Assembly: GCA_021199655.1 (NCBI GenBank)
Contig: JAJQHQ010000032.1
Location: forward strand, 1 to 37,288
Reading direction: 5' to 3'
From: Lachnospiraceae bacterium
Lineage (GTDB): Bacteria > Bacillota > Clostridia > Lachnospirales > Lachnospiraceae
Length of the DNA: 37,288 nucleotides
In this document: positions 23,349-31,108 of the stretch, one piece after another
Layout of the letters: every line of letters begins with the position of its first letter
How positions within the stretch are numbered: the stretch's first letter is position 1
Translations under genes and position numbers: made by a program
The notes under the pieces: generated by a model
What the model was told of the DNA's origin: nothing
Databases searched by the model: none
Seen by the model: only the letters and a program-made list of their open reading frames with translations

Positions 23349-23516
23349 TCAGAAGACATCCATATCCTGTTGATCGGCCAGTCTTACATTCTTCCATCCG
23401 GAATACGAATCATTTCTGCTTTCTACATACATATCATTTACAAGCCCGATGGTCAGCAAATCCCTTATGCTGATACCCAACTGCACACAGCGCAAAAGAA
23501 AGAGCGGGGTTGTCAT
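23349..23516 (-). pseudogene. Small phage tail-region protein, probably truncated
   Basis: 55 codons from the ATG at 23516 (GGTGGAG upstream). The sequence LGISIRDLLTIGLVNDMYVE, then RLADQQDMDVF, resembles the C-terminal part of small phage proteins found between major tail protein and tape measure (tail-assembly-chaperone region). It lies between the capsid fragment and the tape-measure start, in the normal phage gene order. Confidence 0.5.
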
Positions 23517-23567
23517 TTCTCCACCAGCACGCCGTTGTCATCCAGCGTCTCCCTTAAGATGTCCGTG

Positions 23568-23860
23568 CGGAAGGACTCCGGAATCCACAGCCGCTACAGT
23601 GTCAAACACGGTCGCGGAAGTGAACAGGCCAGTCGGCTTACCGGAACCGTCACCATTAAGGAAAGCGTCCTCCTCAGCATTTGCCAGAGCCTTGCCAAAC
23701 TGGGTGGTGATGTAGTTCTCCAGACCGAAAGCGTTATCATACAGGAGCTCCTCAGTTACCTTCACAGCCACGTGAAGCTTATAAGCATCCAACGTAATCT
23801 GGTCGAAGGTCGCGTCTCTCCATCTTATCGTAGGCAGCAGTATCCTCCGCAGAGAACGCG
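23568..23860 (-). pseudogene. Phage major capsid protein (HK97-type) fragment
   Basis: The minus strand reads DATFDQITLDAYKLHVAVKV, TEELLYDNAFGLENYITTQF and KALANAEEDAFLNGDGSGKP, typical of HK97-fold capsid proteins of Firmicutes phages. Another frame just upstream gives VVYGAFSAEDTAAYDKM, so a frameshift or deletion joins the two. Both ends are missing. It is part of a decayed prophage. Confidence 0.75.
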
Positions 23861-23926
23861 CCGTATACAACAGTCGTCGGCACAATGAGCGCCGGACGGA
23901 TTTGCGAAAAGGCCGGAAAGAAATTC

Positions 23927-24305
23927 AAAGCAGAGGTTGTATAGATCGTGGATTTCTTTATTATAGAATTCCGGGTACAAAATTTGTTGAATTGCAGCGA
24001 TTCCTGAATTATACTACCATATATGGTGTCTGCGGAATCTTTGCTTCGTGGGCAATAGAAAAGGGATGCATAAAGGCGGAGGGTATATACAATGGTTGAC
24101 ACAAAAAAAGAACAGGAGCGAGACGAACTCCACCGTGCGATTTGGGCAATTGCGGATGAACTTCGCGGCGCAGTAGACGGATGGGATTTTAAAAACTATG
24201 TGCTTGGCACTATGTCCTATCGGTACATATCCGAGAATCTGGTGAATTATATCAATGAGGGTGAGGCCGATGCAGGCAATGCTGATTTTGATTATGCCGC
24301 CATGC
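23927..24305 (+). repeat. Partial duplicate of the hsdM promoter and 5' end
   Basis: This stretch is colinear with 5084-5459: leader, promoter (TTGAAT -17 bp- TATACT), ribosome binding site and the first 71 hsdM codons. Scattered substitutions, several synonymous, show that the copies have diverged, so it is not an assembly artefact. Confidence 0.9.
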
Positions 24306-24349
24306 TGTATTATGGATCATCCGGTCAATATGTTCAAAGGATATTCTAA
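24092..24349 (+). pseudogene. Truncated second hsdM
   Basis: 85 codons, of which 71 match HsdM residues 1-71 with three differences (Phe42Ser, Ala51Val, Asn60Asp). The frame then passes into unrelated sequence (LYYGSSGQYVQRIF) and stops. No methyltransferase motif remains. The promoter and ribosome binding site are retained, so a short N-terminal peptide could still be made. Confidence 0.85.
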
Positions 24350-24366
24350 CTTGATAGTCAGATAAA

Positions 24367-24987
24367 TTATGTGGGTTTATCCAGATAAGAAAACTCAGCT
24401 GGTAAGTTGATTTTGAGCCAGTCTACTTTTTTTGCAACATATACTAATTCGGAATATTGTTTTTCTTTTGCATATTTGCGATATGTAGCAACGATTCTAA
24501 CCCGATCACTTGTGACTTCACGAATATCGGTAGCCAGCACGCTGTTTGGGGAATAATATGGAGTCTGTCTAAAATTTGTTACGAGTCCCATACAACAGTG
24601 TGTATTACCAGCCAGCTTGTCTGTTTCCAGTATCGGTCTTGCGCTGTGATAGTCACCTATCATATTAGCAGAAAGGTTGGGAGTAACAAGCTTGGGAAGA
24701 ACTTTTAGCTTTACTTCCGTGTACCCAAGTGGGTCGAGATCGAAATCTTCGATACGCAGGTACTTGCCAACACAACGGTCATAAAATGTGCGGGCATTCA
24801 TTTTTGGTACAGAAAGAAATTTCACACCGGTCATATGCAAGAAATTGGATGGCATGAAAACAGCTTCCAGAGTGGACACCCTGTTCTTTTGGCCCACACA
24901 AATAAAGAGAAGGTTTCGCCCAACAAGGTTTTCCTTGTAAGCAGTGGCACATTCAAAAAGTATTTTGAGGACAGCCTCTTTTTTCAT
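24367..24987 (-). CDS. PBECR4-type nuclease-like protein
   Basis: 206 residues from the ATG at 24987, resembling the PBECR4 family (phage-Barnase-EndoU-ColicinE5/D-RelE-like nucleases). It has NFLHMTGVKF, ARTFYDRCVGKYL, KLKVLPKLVTPNLSANMIGD, then TDKLAGNTHCCMGL and a C-terminal RVRIVATYRKY. The family is predicted, not proven, to cut RNA. A second, truncated member lies at 31929-32129. The ribosome binding site is weak. Upstream, in transcript order, are a promoter, two 52-nt tandem repeats, a terminator-like hairpin and a multi-arm hairpin array, a layout like that of type III toxin loci. No protein antitoxin gene is adjacent. Confidence 0.7.
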   Translation of the reverse strand: MKKEAVLKILFECATAYKENLVGRNLLFICVGQKNRVSTLEAVFMPSNFLHMTGVKFLSVPKMNARTFYDRCVGKYLRIEDFDLDPLGYTEVKLKVLPKLVTPNLSANMIGDYHSARPILETDKLAGNTHCCMGLVTNFRQTPYYSPNSVLATDIREVTSDRVRIVATYRKYAKEKQYSELVYVAKKVDWLKINLPAEFSYLDKPT

Positions 24988-25031
24988 ATTGCTCGCTTTA
25001 CCCCCGCGTGTTAACAAATAAAGAGTTTTTC

Positions 25032-25313
25032 GGCGCTGGACATCCACTGGATGACCAGCGCCCTTTCGATAAGTTATATTACTCGCAGCAAAAGCAGCTG
25101 CTCGTTAACTTACGAAGTTCATTACCGCAAGCGGCATGAACTTCTTGTAAGTTATATTATGAGAAGAAAACCGCTTCTCATAATCTCCAGAATCTGGCGA
25201 TTCTGTCGTTAACTTATCGGGTGAGAGTACGCAAGCTCTCCGCTTCCGCTCCGGTCGGTGCTAAACGAGCGCCACTGGCGCTCAGCACCCTCTCCTTCCG
25301 ATAAGCTATATTA
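25032..25313 (-). ncRNA. Multi-arm hairpin array upstream of the PBECR4 gene
   Basis: The outer stem CGATAAGTTA (25067-25076) / TAACTTATCG (25210-25219) encloses four hairpins: 25084-25104, a long one at 25106-25155 (TAACTTAC and GAAGTTCAT paired with ATGAACTTC and GTAAGTTA, tip CCGC/GCGG), ATGAGAAG/CTTCTCAT at 25159-25181, and CAGAAT/ATTCTG at 25188-25205. Copies of the AGT-loop hairpin flank it at 25032-25062 and 25259-25290. AAGTTATATTA and GTTAACTTA alternate as spacers between arms. It may be a structured RNA leader or a DNA-level palindromic element; which one is not known. Confidence 0.55.
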
Positions 25314-25327
25314 TTACGGCATATTTA

Positions 25328-25366
25328 AAGGGGAACTGCAACACCGCAATGTTGCGCGTTCCCCTT
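25328..25366 (-). terminator. Terminator-like hairpin after the 52-nt repeats
   Basis: AAGGGGAAC (25328-25336) pairs with GTTCCCCTT (25358-25366) with an inner stem GCAAC/GTTGC. On the minus strand it follows the tandem repeats and precedes the PBECR4 gene. The T run after it is short (TTTAAAT), so any termination would be partial. Confidence 0.5.
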
Positions 25367-25376
25367 AATGACTGAT

Positions 25377-25480
25377 TTTATCGTCGTCCGCCGACTTCCG
25401 GTCCATTCGCCCGGTACAAGTTTCAGGGTTTATCGTCGCCTGCCGACTTCCGGCCCATTCGTCCGGTAGAGGTTTCGGAT
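25377..25480 (-). repeat. Two 52-nt tandem repeats upstream of PBECR4
   Basis: Units at 25377-25428 and 25429-25480 share GCCGACTTCCGG, CCATTCG, CCGGTA and TTTATCGTCG blocks (plus-strand reading) with about a dozen differences. On the minus strand each can form GTCG/CGAC and CCGG/CCGG stems. They lie just downstream of a minus-strand promoter and upstream of a hairpin, so they may be transcribed as a repeat RNA. Confidence 0.7.
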
Positions 25481-25529
25481 TATTGTGGTGTCAGTCGCAC
25501 CGGCAGGATGTCGTCTGCCTCCTATATAT

Positions 25530-25558
25530 AATATATCCAAATCATTAGAAAAAGTCAA
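25530..25558 (-). promoter_or_regulatory. Minus-strand promoter for the repeat RNA and PBECR4
   Basis: Read on the minus strand, TTGACT (25558-25553) and TATATT (25535-25530) are separated by exactly 17 bp. Transcription would begin near 25522 and run through the 52-nt repeats toward the PBECR4 gene. Confidence 0.65.
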
Positions 25559-25593
25559 TCGGAATATCACTTTTTTACTTTTAAAAACAGTGA

Positions 25594-25646
25594 TTGACAG
25601 CGAGGTTTACATATGATAAACTTTTATCGATTTACAATATATAAAC
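25594..25646 (+). promoter_or_regulatory. blaI promoter with two BlaI-type operator dyads
   Basis: TTGACA (25594-25599) -17 bp- TAAACT (25617-25622) is the promoter. Two 17-bp dyads, GTTTA-N7-TAAAC at 25605-25621 and ATTTA-N7-TAAAC at 25630-25646, cover the spacer, the -10 box and the start region. Tandem dyads of this kind are typical BlaI/MecI operators, giving autorepression. Confidence 0.75.
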
Positions 25647-25701
25647 CAAAAACTGCCCATGATATAATTTTAAATGAAAAGACTAAATGGAGGATGATGC
25701 A

Positions 25702-26061
25702 ATGGCAACACATGGATTGGGCGCAGTAGAAGCGCAATTTGCAGACCTAATCTGGGAGAACGAACCGATCGGTTCCGGAGAACTGGTAAAATTATGCAAC
25801 AGGGAGTTGAACTGGAAAAAGCCGACAACATACACGGTGCTAAGAAAGCTTTGCGAACGGGGAATTTTTCAGAACAAAGACAGTGTAGTTACTTCTCTGA
25901 TCTCAAAGGAAGACTTCGAAGGAATGCAGTGCGAGAGCTTTGTGGACGAGACCTTTGACGGGGCACTTCCGGCATTTGTGGCTGCCTTCACGAAAAGGAG
26001 AAAGCTGACACCATCAGAAATTGAGGAACTTCGCAGCATTATTGATTCTTGTGAGGAATAA
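25702..26061 (+). CDS. blaI: BlaI/MecI-family transcriptional repressor
   Basis: 119 residues from the ATG at 25702 (GGAGGATGATGCA upstream). The winged helix has AVEAQFADLIWENEPIGSGE and WKKPTTYTVLRKLCERGIFQ, the standard BlaI recognition region. The C-terminal dimerisation part is DGALPAFVAAFTKRRKLTPS, then IEELRSIID. It lies 3 bp upstream of blaR1. In the classic pathway it is cleaved or inactivated after BlaR1 senses its signal. It probably represses its own operon through the two dyads at 25605-25646. Confidence 0.92.
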   Translation: MATHGLGAVEAQFADLIWENEPIGSGELVKLCNRELNWKKPTTYTVLRKLCERGIFQNKDSVVTSLISKEDFEGMQCESFVDETFDGALPAFVAAFTKRRKLTPSEIEELRSIIDSCEE

Positions 26062-26064
26062 AGC

Positions 26065-27783
26065 ATGAGTGATATTTTTTTGGCAGTGATCAATATGAGC
26101 CTCTCTTCGATTGTGATGATTCTGGCGGTGCTGTTATTGCGGATAGCAATCAAAAACGGTTCGAAAGCGGTTCGCTGTCTTTTGTGGGTGCCGGTAGGGA
26201 TACTGTTGATTGTTCCGATCCTGTCGGGGAAAGGTTCTTCCCTGATTACTGTAGAAAACTTCAGCCAGAAATCGATAGAAGAAGTTGCAGAGAATGTAGA
26301 AATTATAGAAGCATCTTCTGCGCTGCCGGATGGATCGACAGAAACGGAATGCACTGAACTCGCAGCAAACTCACGGACAGAATTTAAACAAAACACATTC
26401 AAAAAATTTGCCGGAAAAATATGGGCGTTGTTGTCCCAGGGCATACCTGGAGAGAGCCTGGATATCCCGCAGATAAGGCTGTCCGGGTTTGCAGTGACTG
26501 TCGGAACAGCTGTGTGGCTTTGCGGCTGCGCTATCCTGCTTTTGTACACCTGGATTCGTTATTTTTTGTTAAAGAGAAAGCTCCGGGTGTCTGTCTGCAT
26601 TTATGAAAATGTTTTTATCTGTGATGAAATAGACACACCATTTGTACTGGGCGGTCTGCATCCGTGCATTTACCTGCCATCTCATATGCAGGAACAGCAG
26701 ATTTCTTATGTTGTCGCGCATGAGCGGGCTCATCTTAGCCGGAAAGATAATCTGTGGAAAAAGGCGGCGTTTCTGCTTCTGACGATTCACTGGTTTAACC
26801 CGTTTGTGTGGATTGCGTATCATTATTTTTGCAGGGATATCGAGCTGGCCTGTGATGAGCGGGTGATCAGGTGCTATCAGACAACGGATAAAAAGGCTTA
26901 TGCAGATGCTCTGCTGTCGTGCAGTGTACAAAAGAGGTACGCTTTTGCGGCCCCCTTATCGTTTGGCATGATTGGAATAAAGGAACGGATTGTTTTTATT
27001 GTAGAAAAAGAAAAGCCCAAAAAGAAAAAATTGGTTTGTAATGCGATTAGCTGTACAATGCTTCTGCTTTGTTTTTTTGTAGTGGTGATGACAAGGGCGA
27101 CGTGTCTGGCTTTGGAGAGTGCAGAGTCTGATGTAATCGCAAATAATTCCGATGAAACGTACAATGGCGCTGCAGAGACGGCAGTGGAATCGGAAACCGA
27201 ACCCGAATCCCGGTCCTTTGAAGAGAACGGAACTCTGGATATTGTGGTAAATCGCGGTGTGACTGTTTATCAGTACACTGGCGAAGCATTTGAACCGCCC
27301 GTCGTGCTTCTTTATTATCGCAATCAGGATGGCGATTATGATATCCTGCAGGAAAATGAGGACTATACTGTTGCCTATGAAAATAATACAGAAGTCGGAA
27401 CTGGGCAGATCATCATCACAGGCATGGGCAAATATTGTGGGGAGGCTTATGCTGAGTTTACGATTATTGATCCGATTGAGGAAGTGAAAATCGACAGCTC
27501 GAATTTTCCAGATGATTTGTTTAGGACATATGTTTCCAAAAACTTTGATACCGACCACAATGGAGTCCTGAATGAAGAAGAGATTCTGAAGGTACGGGAT
27601 ATTGACCTCACAGAATGTTATGACCCTTGTACTGGTGCTTATGTAAAAGATTTAACCGGGGCTGAGTGTTTTGTGATGCTGAAGAATTTGTATTGCGTGG
27701 TCAGGATGTCTGATACAGAGGATTTAAGCGGCTTGCTCCAGGTCCCGGGTCTTAAGGTGAAATCGGAGATTCGATTGGTGTGA
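26065..27783 (+). CDS. BlaR1/MecR1-type M56 membrane protease with surface-type sensor domains
   Basis: 572 residues. Spans lie at about 7-28, 38-53 and 142-166; the cytoplasmic M56 zinc protease has HERAH (219-223) and IELACDE (259-265); a fourth span lies at 325-343. The extracellular part is not a penicillin-binding domain. Residues about 381-465 form an Ig-like repeat of the kind found in Lachnospiraceae surface proteins (YQYTGEAFEPPVVLLYY, GTGQIIITGMGKYCGEAYAE). Residues about 475-572 resemble the module before leucine-rich repeats, with an EF-hand-like DTDHNGVLNEEE. The signal is therefore unlikely to be a beta-lactam bound by acylation. It probably controls the operon and the lipoprotein-like gene downstream through BlaI. 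Confidence 0.88.
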   Translation: MSDIFLAVINMSLSSIVMILAVLLLRIAIKNGSKAVRCLLWVPVGILLIVPILSGKGSSLITVENFSQKSIEEVAENVEIIEASSALPDGSTETECTELAANSRTEFKQNTFKKFAGKIWALLSQGIPGESLDIPQIRLSGFAVTVGTAVWLCGCAILLLYTWIRYFLLKRKLRVSVCIYENVFICDEIDTPFVLGGLHPCIYLPSHMQEQQISYVVAHERAHLSRKDNLWKKAAFLLLTIHWFNPFVWIAYHYFCRDIELACDERVIRCYQTTDKKAYADALLSCSVQKRYAFAAPLSFGMIGIKERIVFIVEKEKPKKKKLVCNAISCTMLLLCFFVVVMTRATCLALESAESDVIANNSDETYNGAAETAVESETEPESRSFEENGTLDIVVNRGVTVYQYTGEAFEPPVVLLYYRNQDGDYDILQENEDYTVAYENNTEVGTGQIIITGMGKYCGEAYAEFTIIDPIEEVKIDSSNFPDDLFRTYVSKNFDTDHNGVLNEEEILKVRDIDLTECYDPCTGAYVKDLTGAECFVMLKNLYCVVRMSDTEDLSGLLQVPGLKVKSEIRLV

Positions 27784-27805
27784 TAAAACAGCGACGGCTT
27801 GTCTA

Positions 27806-27850
27806 TTCAGAACAGCAGGCCATCGGTCTGCACGCTGATACTGTTCTGAA
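27806..27850 (+). other. Stem-loop between blaR1 and the DUF5050-like gene
   Basis: TTCAGAACAG (27806-27815) pairs perfectly with CTGTTCTGAA (27841-27850); the loop holds a smaller stem (CAG-CC/GG-CTG). No T run follows. It may tune read-through or mRNA stability within the operon. Confidence 0.55.
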
Positions 27851-27874
27851 ACCACATCGGGAGGTAAGGGGCAG

Positions 27875-28996
27875 ATGAAGAAGAAAGATAAAGTTACAAT
27901 AGGAATCGTATGTTTTGCGCTACTGCTGACCGGGGCGGTTCTTTTGACAACTGGTAAGAAATCAGAGAATAAGATCGAAAGCGGGAATGCCGGCCTGAAT
28001 GAAGAGGTACTATTTGAAGGCCTGGGCAACAATCAGGGCAATACAGAAAATGGCGGTGAGCAGACATGGCTGGATATGGGGTATATTGTGCTGAAGCTGT
28101 CACTGGATGATTCGGAAAGCAGGATGGTATTTTTCAACACATCCGATGGGACTTTGGAATTGGCCTGCGAAGATTCTACCTGCCTCCATACCGGAAGCCT
28201 TTGCTCTTCGAAACAGCTTTTTCAGTATCTGGTAAGTTGGTCTGATACTTTTTATGGCATATCGGATACTTATAGAAAAGAAATCCTGAAATGCACGGAC
28301 AGTGAGGTTACCTGTTTTTACAAGGCGGATAACGATATTTACGGGTTGTGGGGATATGAGGGTTACCTGTATTTTTCAACCGATTATGGCGTGTACCGGG
28401 TAGCGCTTGAAGGGGAAGCAGTGGCGGAACAGGTACTGGATTCGCCGATTCTTGTCGGGCAGATGCTGACTTTATATGAGGACAGGATGTATTTCTGTGA
28501 CGAAGATAAATTTCTGTATTCGTCGGCATTGGACGGTACGGATAAGAAAAGAATCAGCGATGGAATGGTCTACTATCCGCAGATTCATGACGACAGAATC
28601 TATTACCGCAGTGCCCAATATGATGCGGATGGTGTGTATGAGATGGAAAATACGCTCTGCAGCATATCACTGGACGGGGAGGACAAGCAGATTATCCTTG
28701 ATGAAGTGTATCAGTTTAACTGTCTGGATGATCGGATTTATTATATTACTCTTCCGAATGATGGGGAAACGACATTGTATTCGATAGAATACGATGGGAC
28801 GAATCGCCAGAAGGTTATAGAATGCCAGGCTGGGTACTTGTATGTTTTTGATGAAACAGATTGGATTCTATATATGAAAACGGATGGTGAGCTTCCAGAA
28901 GATGAAGTAGGAGGCAGGCCGGGGCACTTGTATTGCATCAAAAAAGACGGGACACAGGAAACCAGACTGGATTATCCGCAGGTAATCGGGGAATAA
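27875..28996 (+). CDS. Membrane-anchored DUF5050-like beta-propeller protein
   Basis: 373 residues with an N-terminal signal anchor (KVTIGIVCFALLLTGAVLLT) and an extracellular region of repeated strand pairs built on DRMYFCDEDKFLYSSALDGT, DDRIYYRSAQYD and LYSIEYDGTNRQKVI, the pattern of DUF5050 propellers. Cys residues near the N-terminus (ACEDSTCLHTGSLC) may form disulfides. GGGAGG precedes the ATG. It lies 91 bp after blaR1 in the same direction and is probably a target of the BlaI/BlaR1 circuit. Its ligand is unknown. Confidence 0.75.
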   Translation: MKKKDKVTIGIVCFALLLTGAVLLTTGKKSENKIESGNAGLNEEVLFEGLGNNQGNTENGGEQTWLDMGYIVLKLSLDDSESRMVFFNTSDGTLELACEDSTCLHTGSLCSSKQLFQYLVSWSDTFYGISDTYRKEILKCTDSEVTCFYKADNDIYGLWGYEGYLYFSTDYGVYRVALEGEAVAEQVLDSPILVGQMLTLYEDRMYFCDEDKFLYSSALDGTDKKRISDGMVYYPQIHDDRIYYRSAQYDADGVYEMENTLCSISLDGEDKQIILDEVYQFNCLDDRIYYITLPNDGETTLYSIEYDGTNRQKVIECQAGYLYVFDETDWILYMKTDGELPEDEVGGRPGHLYCIKKDGTQETRLDYPQVIGE

Positions 28997-29031
28997 TGGT
29001 TTATTTGACTCAACGCTAACACCGGAGAATC

Positions 29032-29130
29032 GGATAGGGGGAGTCCTCTCACCCTATCCGCCGCGCGGGACGCGTGTGGCGCTTATCCCGTCCGAAGGAC
29101 GAGGATGCCTCGCGGCGAGCGTAAGCCACA
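29032..29130. repeat. GC-rich nested hairpins before the ABC transporter
   Basis: GGATAGGG (29032-29039) pairs with CCCTATCC (29052-29059), extended by GAG/CTC. Then an outer stem TGTGG (with CTTA) at 29075-29085 pairs with TAAGCCACA at 29122-29130 and encloses two hairpins (TCC-GTCC/GGAC-GGA with loop GAA, and CTCG-CGG-CGAG), a three-way junction. It has the same build as 1598-1646. Confidence 0.65.
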
Positions 29131-29175
29131 AAACACCTTACGCGCCCTGTGCATAAAAAAGGGAGACAATACGGT

Positions 29176-29922
29176 ATGGAATTCAAAGTGGATCATCTGG
29201 GCAAAAAATATGGCGATAAGGCTGCGCTGTCAGATGTCAGCTATACATTTAATAATGGTGTGTATGGGCTGCTTGGACCGAACGGAGCCGGAAAAACTAC
29301 GTTCCTTGATATGATCGCTACGACGACCCGGGCGAGTACCGGACGGGTAGTTTACAGGGAGATGGATGTCGAAAAACAGCTGGAAGCATGGCATTCCCGG
29401 ATCGGTTACCTGCCGCAGCATATGGAGTTTTACCCGCATTTTACCGGATATGAATTTCTGAAGTATCTTTATCTGCTGAAGGGTGGGCAGGAAAAATATC
29501 CGGAGCAGCTGGATCTGCTGCTTACCCGCCTGCATCTGTATGATGTCAGGAATGATCGTATCCGCACGTATTCGGGCGGCATGAAGCAGCGCCTTGGGAT
29601 TGCGCAGGCATTTATCGGGAAGCCGGAGCTTTTGCTGCTGGATGAGCCTACAGTCGGACTGGATCTGGAGGAACGTGCGGAATTTAAACAGATGATACGG
29701 GAGATGGGGAAAGGTGCCTGTGTGCTTCTGTCTACACATATCGTATCCGATGTAGAGGAAACTGCGGACCAGGTTTTATTTATGAGCGAAGGGCGGATTA
29801 TAAAAAGTCTTCCGCTGTCTGTCTGTGAGGAAGAGATGACACGGGAAGGGATGGAAAGTCTGGAGGACTATTATTTAAAGCTGGCGGGGAGGAAGCTGCA
29901 TGATCGGACTGATACGGTTTGA
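29176..29922 (+). CDS. ABC transporter ATP-binding protein
   Basis: 248 residues. Walker A GPNGAGKTT, Q-loop YLPQHMEF, signature YSGGMKQR, Walker B LLLLDEPTVGLD and the switch His in STHIVSD are all present. The ATG at 29176 has GGGAGA 10 nt upstream; the in-frame ATG at 29149 lies before that site. It overlaps the first permease gene by 23 nt and powers an ABC-2 type exporter with the next two membrane proteins. The substrate is unknown. Confidence 0.95.
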   Translation: MEFKVDHLGKKYGDKAALSDVSYTFNNGVYGLLGPNGAGKTTFLDMIATTTRASTGRVVYREMDVEKQLEAWHSRIGYLPQHMEFYPHFTGYEFLKYLYLLKGGQEKYPEQLDLLLTRLHLYDVRNDRIRTYSGGMKQRLGIAQAFIGKPELLLLDEPTVGLDLEERAEFKQMIREMGKGACVLLSTHIVSDVEETADQVLFMSEGRIIKSLPLSVCEEEMTREGMESLEDYYLKLAGRKLHDRTDTV

Positions 29923-31105
29923 ATTAAAAAAATTTGTGTTTCGGAAACGAAATCTGTTTCTGCTGATCGCTTCTACGGTTCTTTTTCTGGCTTTGCTTTA
30001 TCATTTGGAAGGCGGCTATCTGTTTATCAACCGGCTTGACCAGGAACGAACGGAATTTTTTTCGGCTCTCGGAAACGCTTACACCGATGTGGAAAAAGAA
30101 CAGCTGGAATCAGAAGCAGAGGCACTTGAGGAACGGCTCTATCGTTCCACGGAAGAGGATGGCACTCTGCTTGACGGGGAAGAGGCGGTGCTGCCGGGAA
30201 ACTATGGAGAAACTCTGTGGGCAGACCTTATTTATCTGAATGATGCGATGGACTGCATAGAAGCAAATGAACAGAGGAATGACAGTATCCGCAGCATTAT
30301 CGAAATGAATGGGGCTTCTGTCAATTCGGATTACACAGAAGAAAATAACCACTATATGGCGGACAGGGATCAGCTGTATGCGGCAGCAAAATCTTTATAT
30401 GCCGGATGGCCGGCCTGTATCCTTGCGCTTTTGATTTTCGCATTCTCCTTTTGCGTGGACACAGAAAATCACTGCAGCCGTCTGCTTGCTGTGACGAAAA
30501 CAGGGGACACGGCCATTTATACAGCTAAGATTCTGACAGGCATTTTGGCGGCGGCTGTACTTGACCTGTACTTTTTCCTGATTTATGGGGCAGCGCAGTT
30601 TATTCTGACAGGCAACTGGATAAAACTGCTGAACTGCCCGCTTTTTCTGGTAGAAGGTTTTGAACTCTGTGCGTCCGGCTTAAAGGTATGGCATCTGCTG
30701 CTTGCAGCGGCAGGAGGCTGTTTCCTGCTGTCGCTGCTTTGTGTATTCCTTGCCATGCGGTTGTCCCTTTTCTTGAAAAAAGGAGTCCTTGCGGCACTGG
30801 CATCGGTTGCTGTGTTTCTGATCGGAGCGGCCGCAGAGCTTTTAAACATGGCCATTTATGAAAATGATTTCATAGTAAATACGGACAGATGGTATCTGAT
30901 ATCACAGGTCGACTTCATCAGAATCATGAACCGGATGAAAGCATTCAATCCTGTTGCACTGATCAACGCTTCCTGGTATCTGGAGCAACCGCAGTACCTG
31001 ACGGTCGGGGACTGGATGTATCCGATTTATGTGATTCCAACGCTTATGATCGTGGCGCTCGTTTCCATATGTGCAATCAGCATCCTTCGGACTGCGAGGA
31101 GGTAA
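29900..31105 (+). CDS. ABC-2 type permease, first subunit
   Basis: 401 residues: one N-terminal span (LFLLIASTVLFLALLYHL), a long extracellular charged loop (about 40-160), then five spans between about 165 and 395. This is the usual ABC-2 half-permease build of Lachnospiraceae. It overlaps the ATPase gene by 23 nt, so it is translationally coupled. It ends 3 nt before the next gene. Confidence 0.85.
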   Translation: MIGLIRFELKKFVFRKRNLFLLIASTVLFLALLYHLEGGYLFINRLDQERTEFFSALGNAYTDVEKEQLESEAEALEERLYRSTEEDGTLLDGEEAVLPGNYGETLWADLIYLNDAMDCIEANEQRNDSIRSIIEMNGASVNSDYTEENNHYMADRDQLYAAAKSLYAGWPACILALLIFAFSFCVDTENHCSRLLAVTKTGDTAIYTAKILTGILAAAVLDLYFFLIYGAAQFILTGNWIKLLNCPLFLVEGFELCASGLKVWHLLLAAAGGCFLLSLLCVFLAMRLSLFLKKGVLAALASVAVFLIGAAAELLNMAIYENDFIVNTDRWYLISQVDFIRIMNRMKAFNPVALINASWYLEQPQYLTVGDWMYPIYVIPTLMIVALVSICAISILRTARR

Positions 31106-31108
31106 ATG

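Noticed and set aside
24305-24349. Treating the second hsdM as a working gene
   Set aside because: It ends after 85 codons without any methyltransferase motif.
25377-25480. Confident pseudoknot assignment for the 52-nt repeats
   Set aside because: Several alternative stems are possible and only two units exist, so no fold is claimed beyond short stems.
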